64,000 nucleotides of DNA from Pseudomonas orientalis (GTDB taxonomy: Bacteria > Pseudomonadota > Gammaproteobacteria > Pseudomonadales > Pseudomonadaceae): the NCBI RefSeq assembly GCF_022807995.1, contig NZ_CP094351.1:3193001-3257000 (forward strand), written 5' to 3'. Under the pieces are notes generated by a model, which made no database searches, was not told where the DNA came from, and saw only the letters and a list, made by a program, of their open reading frames with translations. The translations under genes were made by a program, and so were the position numbers. The number at the start of each line of letters is the position of its first letter. Position 1 is the stretch's first letter. Shown here in pieces: positions 1 through 8,414 of this stretch.

Positions 1-236
1 TCATGCAACCTTCGACCACGCCGGTCAATATGGCGAGCCATTTCATCCAGAGAGCGTGAAGGCTTGCGCGAGCCGGCGCGATAATACGGATCGTCGGCGC
101 GCGCAGTGACGTCGTACATTGCAGGCGCATTGGCGTCAGGCGGTTGAGACTGCGTCGCCTGGGGTGAGTTGGGTAATTGATCGGCAGATTGGTAAAGATA
201 GCCAGGACTGACATTGCCTCGGGATACATTCGTCAT
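1..236 (-). CDS. Hypothetical protein, N-terminal part only
   Basis: An open frame starts at ATG 236 and reads leftwards off the window edge, giving 78 residues that begin MTNVSRGNVSPGYLYQSADQ. The visible part is hydrophilic, rich in Pro, Gln, Asp and Arg, and has no signal peptide or membrane segment. It ends in an Arg-rich stretch (RHIDRRGRRLHE). It is divergent from the cobalamin riboswitch transcript, with about 195 bases between. I do not recognise the family; most of the protein lies outside the window. Confidence 0.5.
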   Translation of the reverse strand, partial: MTNVSRGNVSPGYLYQSADQLPNSPQATQSQPPDANAPAMYDVTARADDPYYRAGSRKPSRSLDEMARHIDRRGRRLH

Positions 237-430
237 AAATAAGCCTCCACTTTCGATGATGTCCATTTCCACGACGCTTACCTTCCAACAAGCACTACGG
301 CAAATAAAGCGCGACGCCTTCGCAAAACCAATTGGAAATATTGCTCCGGGCTGCCCGTTGCTGCCGCCCCCACCGCCGGGACTCGCCTTAATTGACGAGC
401 CAGTGATACGCGTGTTTTCCTATGCAGTAT

Positions 431-633
431 GTTTCGGGTGCCCTTCACAGGGTGAAACGGGAAACCGGTGACCCATGCCTTGCTTGATCGAGGGCATGAG
501 CAGTCCGGTGCTGCCCCCGCAACGGTAAGCGAGCGAAGCGTCAAATCCACTGTGCATGTGCATGGGAAGGAGATGCTTGTCCGGAGGCTCTTTCAGAGCC
601 GCCCCTTGCAAGCCCGGAGACCGGCCCGAACAC
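431..633 (+). promoter_or_regulatory. Cobalamin (B12) riboswitch
   Basis: The leader has the conserved blocks of the AdoCbl riboswitch in order: GGGTGAAACGGGAAACCGGTG-like sequence near 450-470, the B12 box core GCTGCCCCCGCAACGGTAAG at about 510-530, and the closing AGCCCGGAGACCGGCC at about 611-627. It sits upstream of cbtB-cbtA-cobE-cobM, the expected targets. By analogy with the family it should repress these genes when cobalamin is plentiful. About 110 bases separate it from cbtB. The rest of the 237-742 gap (237-430) shows nothing I can name. Confidence 0.95.
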
Positions 634-742
634 ATTCAGATAACAAACCCGCGGTGGGCGGGCGCTGTTCAGAACGCTGCGTGCCTGGCTCGCGGCGTTT
701 GCATGCGCTCGTTTCACTCAAGACACTTGAAAGGGACGCGCC

Positions 743-931
743 ATGTCGATCATCCGCAGCACCTCGCACGCCGCCAGCAGCACCTCCAGCCTGAGTCAAC
801 GCCTGACCGCCGCCATAGGCGCGTCGATCCTCGGCGCGTGCCTGGTGTACTTTGCCGGCTTCTCGCATATCGAGGCGGTGCACAACGCCGCCCACGATAC
901 GCGCCACAGCGCTGCTTTCCCGTGCCACTGA
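743..931 (+). CDS. cbtB: Cobalt transporter subunit CbtB
   Basis: A 62-residue protein with one membrane segment (about residues 24-42, LTAAIGASILGACLVYFAGF) followed by a His-rich C-terminus (HNAAHDTRHSAAFPCH) typical of CbtB, where the histidines are thought to bind cobalt. It is the first gene after the B12 riboswitch and is followed 11 bases later by cbtA, its usual partner. The start at 743 follows an AAAGGGACGCGCC stretch that can act as a ribosome-binding site. CbtAB is a predicted B12-regulated cobalt importer of the inner membrane; the transport role is inferred from regulon membership. Confidence 0.9.
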   Translation: MSIIRSTSHAASSTSSLSQRLTAAIGASILGACLVYFAGFSHIEAVHNAAHDTRHSAAFPCH

Positions 932-942
932 GGCCTGCCGAG

Positions 943-1647
943 ATGATCAAGCGTATCGCGCAAACTGCGGGTTTCACCGGTCTTTTGGCTGCCCTGTTGC
1001 TGACGCTGCTGCAAAGTTTCTGGGTCGCTCCGCTGATTTTGCAGGCCGAAACTTTCGAAAAGGCCCCGTCAGCCGCCGAGGCTGCGCATGAAAACGCGGC
1101 CGGCACGCCTGCACACGCCCATGACGCCCAGGCCTGGGAGCCGCAGGACGGCTGGCAACGCGTGTTGTCCACCACCGGTGGCAACCTGGTAGTGGCGGTC
1201 GGGTTTGCGCTGATGCTGGCCGGGCTCTATACCCTGCGTGCCCCCACCCGCACCGCCCAAGGTTTGCTGTGGGGCCTGGCCGGTTATGCAACCTTTGTAC
1301 TGGCTCCCACCCTGGGCCTGCCGCCGGAGTTGCCGGGCACCGCCGCCGCAGACCTGGCACAGCGCCAGATCTGGTGGGCCGGCACCGCCGCCTCGACGGC
1401 TGCGGGCATTGCGTTGCTGGTGTTCGGGCGCAACGGGTTGCTGAAAGTGCTGGGTGTGGCAATTCTTGTTGTGCCCCACGTGATCGGCGCTCCGCAACCC
1501 GAGGTGCATTCGATGCTGGCACCACAAGCCCTCGAAACCCGGTTCAAGATCGCGTCGCAGTTGACCAACGTTGCGTTCTGGCTGGCCCTGGGTTTGATCA
1601 GCGCCTGGCTGTTCCGCCGTCACCGCGACGAATCCTACTCGGCATGA
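943..1647 (+). CDS. cbtA: Cobalt transporter subunit CbtA
   Basis: A 234-residue multi-spanning membrane protein. It starts MIKRIAQTAGFTGLLAALLL, has a His-rich loop (AHENAAGTPAHAHDAQAWEP) after the first helix, and has several further hydrophobic helices. This matches the CbtA family of predicted cobalt transporters, which always travel with CbtB. The open frame extends upstream into the riboswitch and cbtB, so the start at 943 is chosen by spacing (11 bases after cbtB) and family length. Its stop overlaps the cobE start (ATGA at 1644-1647), pointing to translational coupling. Confidence 0.9.
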   Translation: MIKRIAQTAGFTGLLAALLLTLLQSFWVAPLILQAETFEKAPSAAEAAHENAAGTPAHAHDAQAWEPQDGWQRVLSTTGGNLVVAVGFALMLAGLYTLRAPTRTAQGLLWGLAGYATFVLAPTLGLPPELPGTAAADLAQRQIWWAGTAASTAAGIALLVFGRNGLLKVLGVAILVVPHVIGAPQPEVHSMLAPQALETRFKIASQLTNVAFWLALGLISAWLFRRHRDESYSA

Positions 1648-2066
1648 CCCTGGTCGTCGGCCTGGGCTGTCAGCGCGGCTGTGGTGCTCAGGCCCTGCTG
1701 GCGCTGGTTGACAGCGCCCTCGCCGAGGTCGGAATCGACCGCCGGCGCATCAGCGCATTGGCGAGTATCGAGCGCAAACAGGCTGAGCCAGGGCTTTTGG
1801 CACTGGCTCAGATCCTGAATGTGCCGCTGCTGTGTTTCAGTGCCGAGCACCTGAGCGCCTATGAGGACCGCTTGAGCCACAAATCCGCCGTCGCGTTTGC
1901 CCATACTCAGTGTCATGGGGTTGCCGAAAGCGCCGCCCTGGCCCTGGCCGAGCACCTCGCCGGCGCCCCTGCCCGACTGCTGATCACTCGCCGTAAAAGC
2001 GCGCAGGCTACCTTTGCATTGGCTGGCGTCGACCACAGCCCGGATAATCACCGCACCCGATCTTGA
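1644..2066 (+). CDS. cobE: Cobalamin biosynthesis protein CobE (CbiG C-terminal type)
   Basis: A 140-residue protein beginning MTLVVGLGCQRGCGAQALLA. The N-terminal glycine/cysteine motif and the segment DRRRISALASIERKQAEPGL are typical of the CbiG C-terminal domain family, to which aerobic-pathway CobE belongs. The start overlaps the cbtA stop. It is followed by cobM after 40 bases. CobE is needed for cobalamin synthesis in the aerobic pathway, but its exact chemical role is not settled. Family assignment is firm; the choice between the names cobE and cbiG-like rests on the short, single-domain length. Confidence 0.85.
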   Translation: MTLVVGLGCQRGCGAQALLALVDSALAEVGIDRRRISALASIERKQAEPGLLALAQILNVPLLCFSAEHLSAYEDRLSHKSAVAFAHTQCHGVAESAALALAEHLAGAPARLLITRRKSAQATFALAGVDHSPDNHRTRS

Positions 2067-2106
2067 GCATTGTTCATGCTCGCGGGCACTCCAACAGGAA
2101 TCTTGC

Positions 2107-2856
2107 ATGACCGTTTACTTCATCGGCGCAGGCCCCGGCGACCCTGAACTGATCACCGTCAAAGGCCAGCGGTTGATTCGCAGTTGCCCGGTGATCATCT
2201 ATGCAGGCTCGCTGGTACCCGCCGCAGTGCTGGAAGGCCATCAGGCGCAGCAGGTAGTCAACAGCGCCCAATTGCACCTGAAACAGATCATCGAACTGAT
2301 CAAGGCGGCCCATGCCAAAGGTCATGACGTCGCACGCGTGCACTCAGGCGACCCCAGCCTGTACGGCGCGATCGGCGAACAGATCCGTCACTTGCGTGAG
2401 CTGGGCATCCCATTCCAGATCATTCCGGGGGTCACGGCGGTAGCGGCGTGCGCGGCCTTACTGGAAACCGAACTGACCCTGCCGGATATCGCTCAAAGCG
2501 TGATCCTGACCCGTTACGCCGATAAAACCAACATGCCCGCCGGTGAGGATTTCGACAGCCTGGCACGACACGGCACCACAATGGCGATTCACCTGGGGGT
2601 CAGTCATCTGGAACACATCGTTGCCCAACTGCTGCCACACTACGGCGCGGACTGCCCGATTGCCGTGGTGCACAGGGCGACCTGGCCGGACCAGGACTGG
2701 GTCGTTGGCACGCTTGAGGATATTGTGGCCAAGGTTGAAGCAAAAGGTTTCCGGCGTACCGCGCTGATCCTGGTGGGCCGCGTGCTGACCAATGACAGCT
2801 TCAGCGAGTCATCGCTTTACCGGGCCGGCCATGCTCACCTCTATCGCCCCGGATAA
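2107..2856 (+). CDS. cobM: Precorrin-4 C(11)-methyltransferase CobM
   Basis: A 249-residue tetrapyrrole methylase. The N-terminus MTVYFIGAGPGDPELITVKG carries the family's GAGPGD AdoMet-binding loop. Further on are VARVHSGDPSLYGA and FQIIPGVTAVAACAA, both diagnostic of precorrin-4 C11 methylases. It transfers a methyl from AdoMet to C11 of precorrin-4 to give precorrin-5 in aerobic cobalamin synthesis. The frame is open further upstream, but the start at 2107 fits the family N-terminus exactly. It is the last gene of the riboswitch-controlled operon and is followed by a terminator. Confidence 0.95.
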   Translation: MTVYFIGAGPGDPELITVKGQRLIRSCPVIIYAGSLVPAAVLEGHQAQQVVNSAQLHLKQIIELIKAAHAKGHDVARVHSGDPSLYGAIGEQIRHLRELGIPFQIIPGVTAVAACAALLETELTLPDIAQSVILTRYADKTNMPAGEDFDSLARHGTTMAIHLGVSHLEHIVAQLLPHYGADCPIAVVHRATWPDQDWVVGTLEDIVAKVEAKGFRRTALILVGRVLTNDSFSESSLYRAGHAHLYRPG

Positions 2857-2913
2857 ACGCGGTCAAAATGTTCTGCGCTAGGAATATTCTGCAAATCCTT
2901 GAAGTTAAACGAT

Positions 2914-2946
2914 AAAAAACGGCGCTCACGGGCGCCGTTTTTTATG
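2914..2946. terminator. Rho-independent terminator, probably bidirectional
   Basis: A perfect hairpin AAAAAACGGCGC-TCACGG-GCGCCGTTTTTT has a T-run on one side and an A-run on the other. It can therefore stop both the cobM operon on the + strand and nfuA on the - strand, whose stop lies 20 bases away. Confidence 0.9.
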
Positions 2947-2965
2947 TTCGCAGTGAACACCTTAC

Positions 2966-3559
<594 letters not shown>

Positions 3560-3764
3560 TCACAGGCTTGCCCGCAGTTTACGCCAAATTATTACGCAGG
3601 TACAAAGTCCGAGTATTTTTGTCGGGAAAGACCTGATCCTGCTGACCAAAGGCACTGGCGGCCCTGCCCGCTTCCTGCCACAGCCTGTACGTATTTATAT
3701 AGGCCTCCTGCAAAAGCTGGCTGAATAAAGTGAATCCTCTTGAACTATGGGTTGTGAGGATTGA

Positions 3765-6700
3765 ATGAATAACGCTTTGCAGGATTTCTATTTCAAAGGT
3801 TTGCCTGAACAGCAAGCGCATCTGGACCACCTGATTGATTTCGCGACGGCACAAAGCTCAGGCTCATTGTCCGCCGCCGAGGTTTACTACCACCCTCCAG
3901 CCGATTCCGAACTGAATCGCGAGTGCAAGGAAGCTTTCCGGGTGCTGGCAAAACTGGAAGCCGATGAGGACTTTCAGCAGTTCCTGCGGGAAAAGCCCGA
4001 ACCGGATGACTCCATTCCGGGCCGGGACTTTCTCTACGACCTGCTCTCAACCCTGTTCAGCAGCGCGCGGTCACCGATACCCGACCCTCCCGAAACGTTC
4101 AACATCGCCGACCATTCGGTGATCCTGCGCCATATGCCCACTTATTGGTACATCGACGCCGACGTGTTACTGGATATCAACCGGCGCGTGGGTAACGGCC
4201 TCAAAAGCGATGGCTCGGTACGGTTTGACTTGGTGCTCAAGTACTACTCGATCATTCCGGCACTGCCCAAAACAGACGAGCAATGGAAAGCGGTTCTCTG
4301 CGGTTTGCAGGAACACCGCACCCTCAGAAAACTCGGACACGAAGGCAACCTCAGCGACCTGGAGCACCTGCTGGATGCGCCTGCCGACCAAAAGATCAAG
4401 GAGGTTATTCGCGAGATCGAAACACAAACCCGCCAATCGCTGTTCCGCCACGTATTGCCTGACACGTTTACCGCCCCACAGCAGGAGATGCTCACCACCA
4501 CGCCAACCGTATTGCTTGAGCAACTGCTCAATAGCCCCGAGAACCTGGCGCTGGCCGAGCGCATCGCCCGGGCGCTGGACTGGTATGGCAGTCAAAAGGA
4601 CGAAACCTGCCCCCAACCGGTGCTGGTGAAGTTGCTGTGGCGTGCACTGTGGCTGACAGTCATCCCCAACCCCGACTCGACGATAGATAACGAATTGAAG
4701 TTATTCATCACTCCGGGGGCGTCTTATAAGTCGATCCGCCAGGACTTGATCAGCCGCTATCACCACAATTTGTCGATCAGTACTGACGCGGCGCAATTGG
4801 CAGTGTGTGTCGTCAAGGCCCACGTCGCCAGTGAAGTCTGGGTAGCCGATATCCCCGATGACCTGCCCTACGCCGCCGCCAGTACCTGGGTTAACTTTCG
4901 AAGCGGTTTTGTGCTGGCCGAAGCGATTGCACCCGGCTCATCGCGCCACATGAGTTTCGAACAATTGCTCAACCTGGCGGCAGAACATTTTCGCGCCAGT
5001 GGCGATGACGTCAAACAGCAGGCACTGGTCGCTGCAGCCAAGCTGGGCCCTACCGTGCAATGGGCACAGGCCAACGGCCTGATTGCCAGCCGAACCTCGG
5101 GCCACTCCCGTGAGGAACTCACCCAAGCTGTCACCGCGCTGGAGCAGCATGAGTACGAAATGTTCAACGCGGTTCAGAACCTCGCGCTCAATCTGCCGAG
5201 TCGCTGGCGCTTTGCGTCGGATACCGAATACGCCAAAGCCTTCCATACCGCGCTTGATCTACCCAGAAACGCCTACAAGGTCCTGATCCAGTCATTGCTT
5301 GCACACCTTGGCAGCGCGACCTTGGATGTGGATCAGGACGAGATCACGGTGTACTCATTAAGAGAAGCCCTGGACAAGGTGCCTGTCGAATATGAAACCA
5401 AGCGCAAGGCCGACGCCGTTCGCTACCGAACAGGTTTCCTTCTGCGCATCGTAAAGCCCCGCAATCCTCTCAATCCCCTCTACATCGAGGTGTTCCCCCT
5501 CGCGGGCCTGATTCGTCGACGTCGCGATATCAAAACTCTGCCGCTGAACGGCAAAGTGACAGAGCTACGGGACGCCATGAGTTGGGACAAATACAGGCTG
5601 GCCACTGAAGTACCCTTCGATCGCGAGGCCTACCGCGAGAACAAAGTCCCCAGGCCTGGCAAAAAGGCCGAGTTGATCGTTGAACAAGTTGGCGAAACAT
5701 TGCCTGCCATCGACTTGTTCGGCCCGCGCCTCACATCCTTCGCTCCCAGCACATTGTATGCGCCGCGCAGTGAAGCACTGGCGAGCATGATCGCCCGCGA
5801 GCTGTTTTTCTGCGACGAGCAAGCCCTGCTGGAAAAAACCCGCAAAGACACGCGAGAAGTGAACATCGGCGCAGAGGTCCTCGAAGATTTGGCGTTCTGG
5901 GGCAAGATATTCGTGCCGTTCTGGGGCGGTATCGACGACATCGCTTCCGGCGATCCCCAACGCATCAAATCCGGCGTTGCCAGCTTGTTCATCGACATTG
6001 TGGCGTTCGCTTTGCCGGTGGGGCGGTACGTGGCCGGCTCTACTCGCTTGCTTGTCCAGGCGGGCAAAACCGGGCTGCGCCTGGCGATGCCGAAACTCGC
6101 TAAACTGACGGGAAAACTGGTGATTGCCACGCTTCAGGAACTCAACCCACTGGCCGCCCTGCCCAGCCTGCCCAGCCTGCTCAGGCTGGCGCGCTTCGGC
6201 CTGCTCAAGCTGGGCCACAAACTGATGCGCCAGGCGAAACGGGGTATCGCCCAACTGCGTGATGGGAATATCGTCGCAAGGCATATGCGCTCGGTCGATC
6301 CCGACAGCTGGAAACCGCTCCAGGCGGGCGATCAATTGTTTACCGTTGACGGCTTTGCCAATATCCCGATGCGCAACGTCGGCAGCCTCGACGCGCCGGA
6401 TTATCGCTTGATCGATACCGCCTCCAACAAAGCCTTCGGGCCGCGCTTTCGAGAGCCGATCACGGTCCTCAGCAACAGCAGCCCGTTGATCCGGCAGTAC
6501 GCGGTCGACCCCGAATTGATCAGGGGCCTCAAGCCCGACGCGCGCGGCATCTTTTCCCGAGCGGACTACAACCAGAAGTTCATCTGCAATGTCGATGACA
6601 AGGGCAAGATCGCGGTGTACCAGGTGCGCGACAACTCCTACGGGTTCATTCAGGAGACTGCCGCCGGCGCAGACAACAGCTTTTCGATCGTATTGGTCAA

Positions 6701-8129
6701 TCCAAAGACCAACCGGGATTTGTCGATCACGCTGTCCTCGGTGGAGCCAGGACATTGGTATTCAGTCCGGATCAAGCTCACCGGAGGCGCACCGGATATG
6801 CCCGGCGTGGTGACGCCCTCGGTGCTGTTGAAATGGACCGAAGCCAGTGAAGATGCGCTGAAAGCAACCATGTACAACTTCATCAGCACCTACAACCTGG
6901 ACCCCAGCGCCTTTCGGCAATTCGTCAACAGCCGCAATACCCTGACCCCCAGGGGACGAAAGATGCTGGACCGCGCGGGAACCGCCCGTACCAGCATCAC
7001 TTACGATCATATGGAGCACTGGAGCAAGGCGTCCCAGCGCGAGCGCAACAGCCTCACCCTTGAAGGCTTCGCGGCTGACCATAACCTGGACCCGCTGGTG
7101 TTTGCCGAGCATGTAAACATCGATGGCAGCTATCGAGCGCCTGGCGAGGTACTCGCCAAATACGCCAGAGGTGAGGCGTTCGACGATCTGAAGCCCGAGC
7201 ACCTGCAAGAGTGGAGCAAGCACTACAACGCCACCAACTCAAGGGTTTCCATGCTCGCATTTGTCGAGCAGAACAACCTCAACCCGGTCATCTGGAGCCA
7301 CTATGTCAATGACAATGGCAGCATGACCCGCGCCGGTAAAGACAGGTGGCTTTTCGGTCAAAGGAGCCCGCAGGACCAGCCGCTCTCCAGGAAACGGCCG
7401 GCGGCGCCCACAGCAGGTAGTTCAAAACGTCCGCGCATCGATGACGACACCACACCCACGCGGCGCCGATCCACCTCTATCACGGCCTCTTTTGATCACA
7501 AAATCAATAATAACGCGCCGATACTGCAGGACCCGAAGGATATCCGGCGCAGCTTGACCCTTGAGCTTGAGGGCCCGCTGCAAAACATCGAGATTACCGA
7601 CGCCAATCATTTTTTTGACGAGTTCACCGGCCTGCAGCATGTCGAAGTCAAAGAGGCGGCGACCAAAAGCATTCGTGAATGGATCGCCAAGGAGGGCAGC
7701 CATCATCGCCGCCTTGATCGACTGCTGGAGGTCAAGAAACTGTCGGATGGCCCAGAGCGCGGCCTGTCAGTCGTAGCCCGAACCGATATAAAACGCTTCG
7801 ATGTCCTTGGGCCGTACACCGGCAAGCTGCACCTGGATCAAGCCTCGATCAATACCGAGATACTGGAAAAGGGTGAGGCGGCCGTCGGCACGTATTTATT
7901 CCAGACCTACACTCATGGCGCGACTATCAGCGGCCACGGTAACAGCAGTACGCTGAGCCTGATCAATGCGGTCAATGTGCCGAACCTGCCCGACGTCGGC
8001 ATTGAAAATGTCGGCGCACTGTATGTAGGCAAATACATGGTCTTTTTGATCGCTTGGCGAGATATCCCTGCAGGGACCGAGTTGCTGATGGACTATGGAA
8101 AAGCCTACTGGAAGTACATGAAGCCCTGA
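3765..8129 (+). CDS. Large toxin-like protein with C-terminal SET domain and nuclear-localisation-like motif
   Basis: A 1454-residue protein. Residues 1 to about 700 resemble the N-terminal module of large Pseudomonas dermonecrotic-toxin-like (DUF6543-type) proteins. Residues about 705-820 are strongly hydrophobic and could insert in membranes. Three tandem 62-64-residue repeats begin near Trp1024, Trp1086 and Trp1150 (pattern W..S...F...NLDP..F..HVN..G). A basic linker holds RKRPAAPTAGSSKRPR (1209-1224), close to the nucleoplasmin bipartite nuclear localisation signal. Residues about 1325-1450 form a SET domain: GPERGLSVVA (from 1329), PYTGKL (Tyr1351), LINAVN (Asn1401) and ELLMDYG (to Gly1445). 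The usual NHxCxPN motif is degenerate (NAVNVPN). No Sec signal is seen. GAGGATTGA precedes the start. Host-protein methylation is inferred, not shown. Confidence 0.8.
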   Translation: MNNALQDFYFKGLPEQQAHLDHLIDFATAQSSGSLSAAEVYYHPPADSELNRECKEAFRVLAKLEADEDFQQFLREKPEPDDSIPGRDFLYDLLSTLFSSARSPIPDPPETFNIADHSVILRHMPTYWYIDADVLLDINRRVGNGLKSDGSVRFDLVLKYYSIIPALPKTDEQWKAVLCGLQEHRTLRKLGHEGNLSDLEHLLDAPADQKIKEVIREIETQTRQSLFRHVLPDTFTAPQQEMLTTTPTVLLEQLLNSPENLALAERIARALDWYGSQKDETCPQPVLVKLLWRALWLTVIPNPDSTIDNELKLFITPGASYKSIRQDLISRYHHNLSISTDAAQLAVCVVKAHVASEVWVADIPDDLPYAAASTWVNFRSGFVLAEAIAPGSSRHMSFEQLLNLAAEHFRASGDDVKQQALVAAAKLGPTVQWAQANGLIASRTSGHSREELTQAVTALEQHEYEMFNAVQNLALNLPSRWRFASDTEYAKAFHTALDLPRNAYKVLIQSLLAHLGSATLDVDQDEITVYSLREALDKVPVEYETKRKADAVRYRTGFLLRIVKPRNPLNPLYIEVFPLAGLIRRRRDIKTLPLNGKVTELRDAMSWDKYRLATEVPFDREAYRENKVPRPGKKAELIVEQVGETLPAIDLFGPRLTSFAPSTLYAPRSEALASMIARELFFCDEQALLEKTRKDTREVNIGAEVLEDLAFWGKIFVPFWGGIDDIASGDPQRIKSGVASLFIDIVAFALPVGRYVAGSTRLLVQAGKTGLRLAMPKLAKLTGKLVIATLQELNPLAALPSLPSLLRLARFGLLKLGHKLMRQAKRGIAQLRDGNIVARHMRSVDPDSWKPLQAGDQLFTVDGFANIPMRNVGSLDAPDYRLIDTASNKAFGPRFREPITVLSNSSPLIRQYAVDPELIRGLKPDARGIFSRADYNQKFICNVDDKGKIAVYQVRDNSYGFIQETAAGADNSFSIVLVNPKTNRDLSITLSSVEPGHWYSVRIKLTGGAPDMPGVVTPSVLLKWTEASEDALKATMYNFISTYNLDPSAFRQFVNSRNTLTPRGRKMLDRAGTARTSITYDHMEHWSKASQRERNSLTLEGFAADHNLDPLVFAEHVNIDGSYRAPGEVLAKYARGEAFDDLKPEHLQEWSKHYNATNSRVSMLAFVEQNNLNPVIWSHYVNDNGSMTRAGKDRWLFGQRSPQDQPLSRKRPAAPTAGSSKRPRIDDDTTPTRRRSTSITASFDHKINNNAPILQDPKDIRRSLTLELEGPLQNIEITDANHFFDEFTGLQHVEVKEAATKSIREWIAKEGSHHRRLDRLLEVKKLSDGPERGLSVVARTDIKRFDVLGPYTGKLHLDQASINTEILEKGEAAVGTYLFQTYTHGATISGHGNSSTLSLINAVNVPNLPDVGIENVGALYVGKYMVFLIAWRDIPAGTELLMDYGKAYWKYMKP

Positions 8130-8414
8130 CCCCCATACGATAGTCCTGATGCTTCTGCCTGAGGGGTGGCGCACCCTCAATGCCAAACCAATGGTTGAGC
8201 CTGCGATGCGTGCCCTTCTCCAACACCTCGTACCTGGCCTATGCGTCCAGCGCGATGATCCGATTCAAGGCGTGCCGCCTGAAAGTGGCGATGATTCTAC
8301 CGGGCCACGACTGCCGCCAACATGAGCGATATTCATGCAGAATCCCGCATGCTCAAATCCGGCACAGGTTTGTTATCATTCATGCCCTCCGTAATGCCTG
8401 ACCAGAGTAGTCCC
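8130..8414. other. Intergenic region upstream of metH
   Basis: 285 bases without a convincing gene. A hairpin (TGAGGG ... CCCTCA, about 8159-8178) has no T-tract. A sequence TTGTTATCATT about 40 bases before metH may hold a -10 element. I looked for SAM, SAH and cobalamin riboswitch motifs and found none. Confidence 0.4.

Noticed and set aside
8180..8401. 73-residue frame before metH
   Set aside because: No ribosome-binding site, no family resemblance and overlap with the metH leader.
8130..8414. Riboswitch upstream of metH
   Set aside because: Looked for SAH, SAM and cobalamin conserved blocks; none found.
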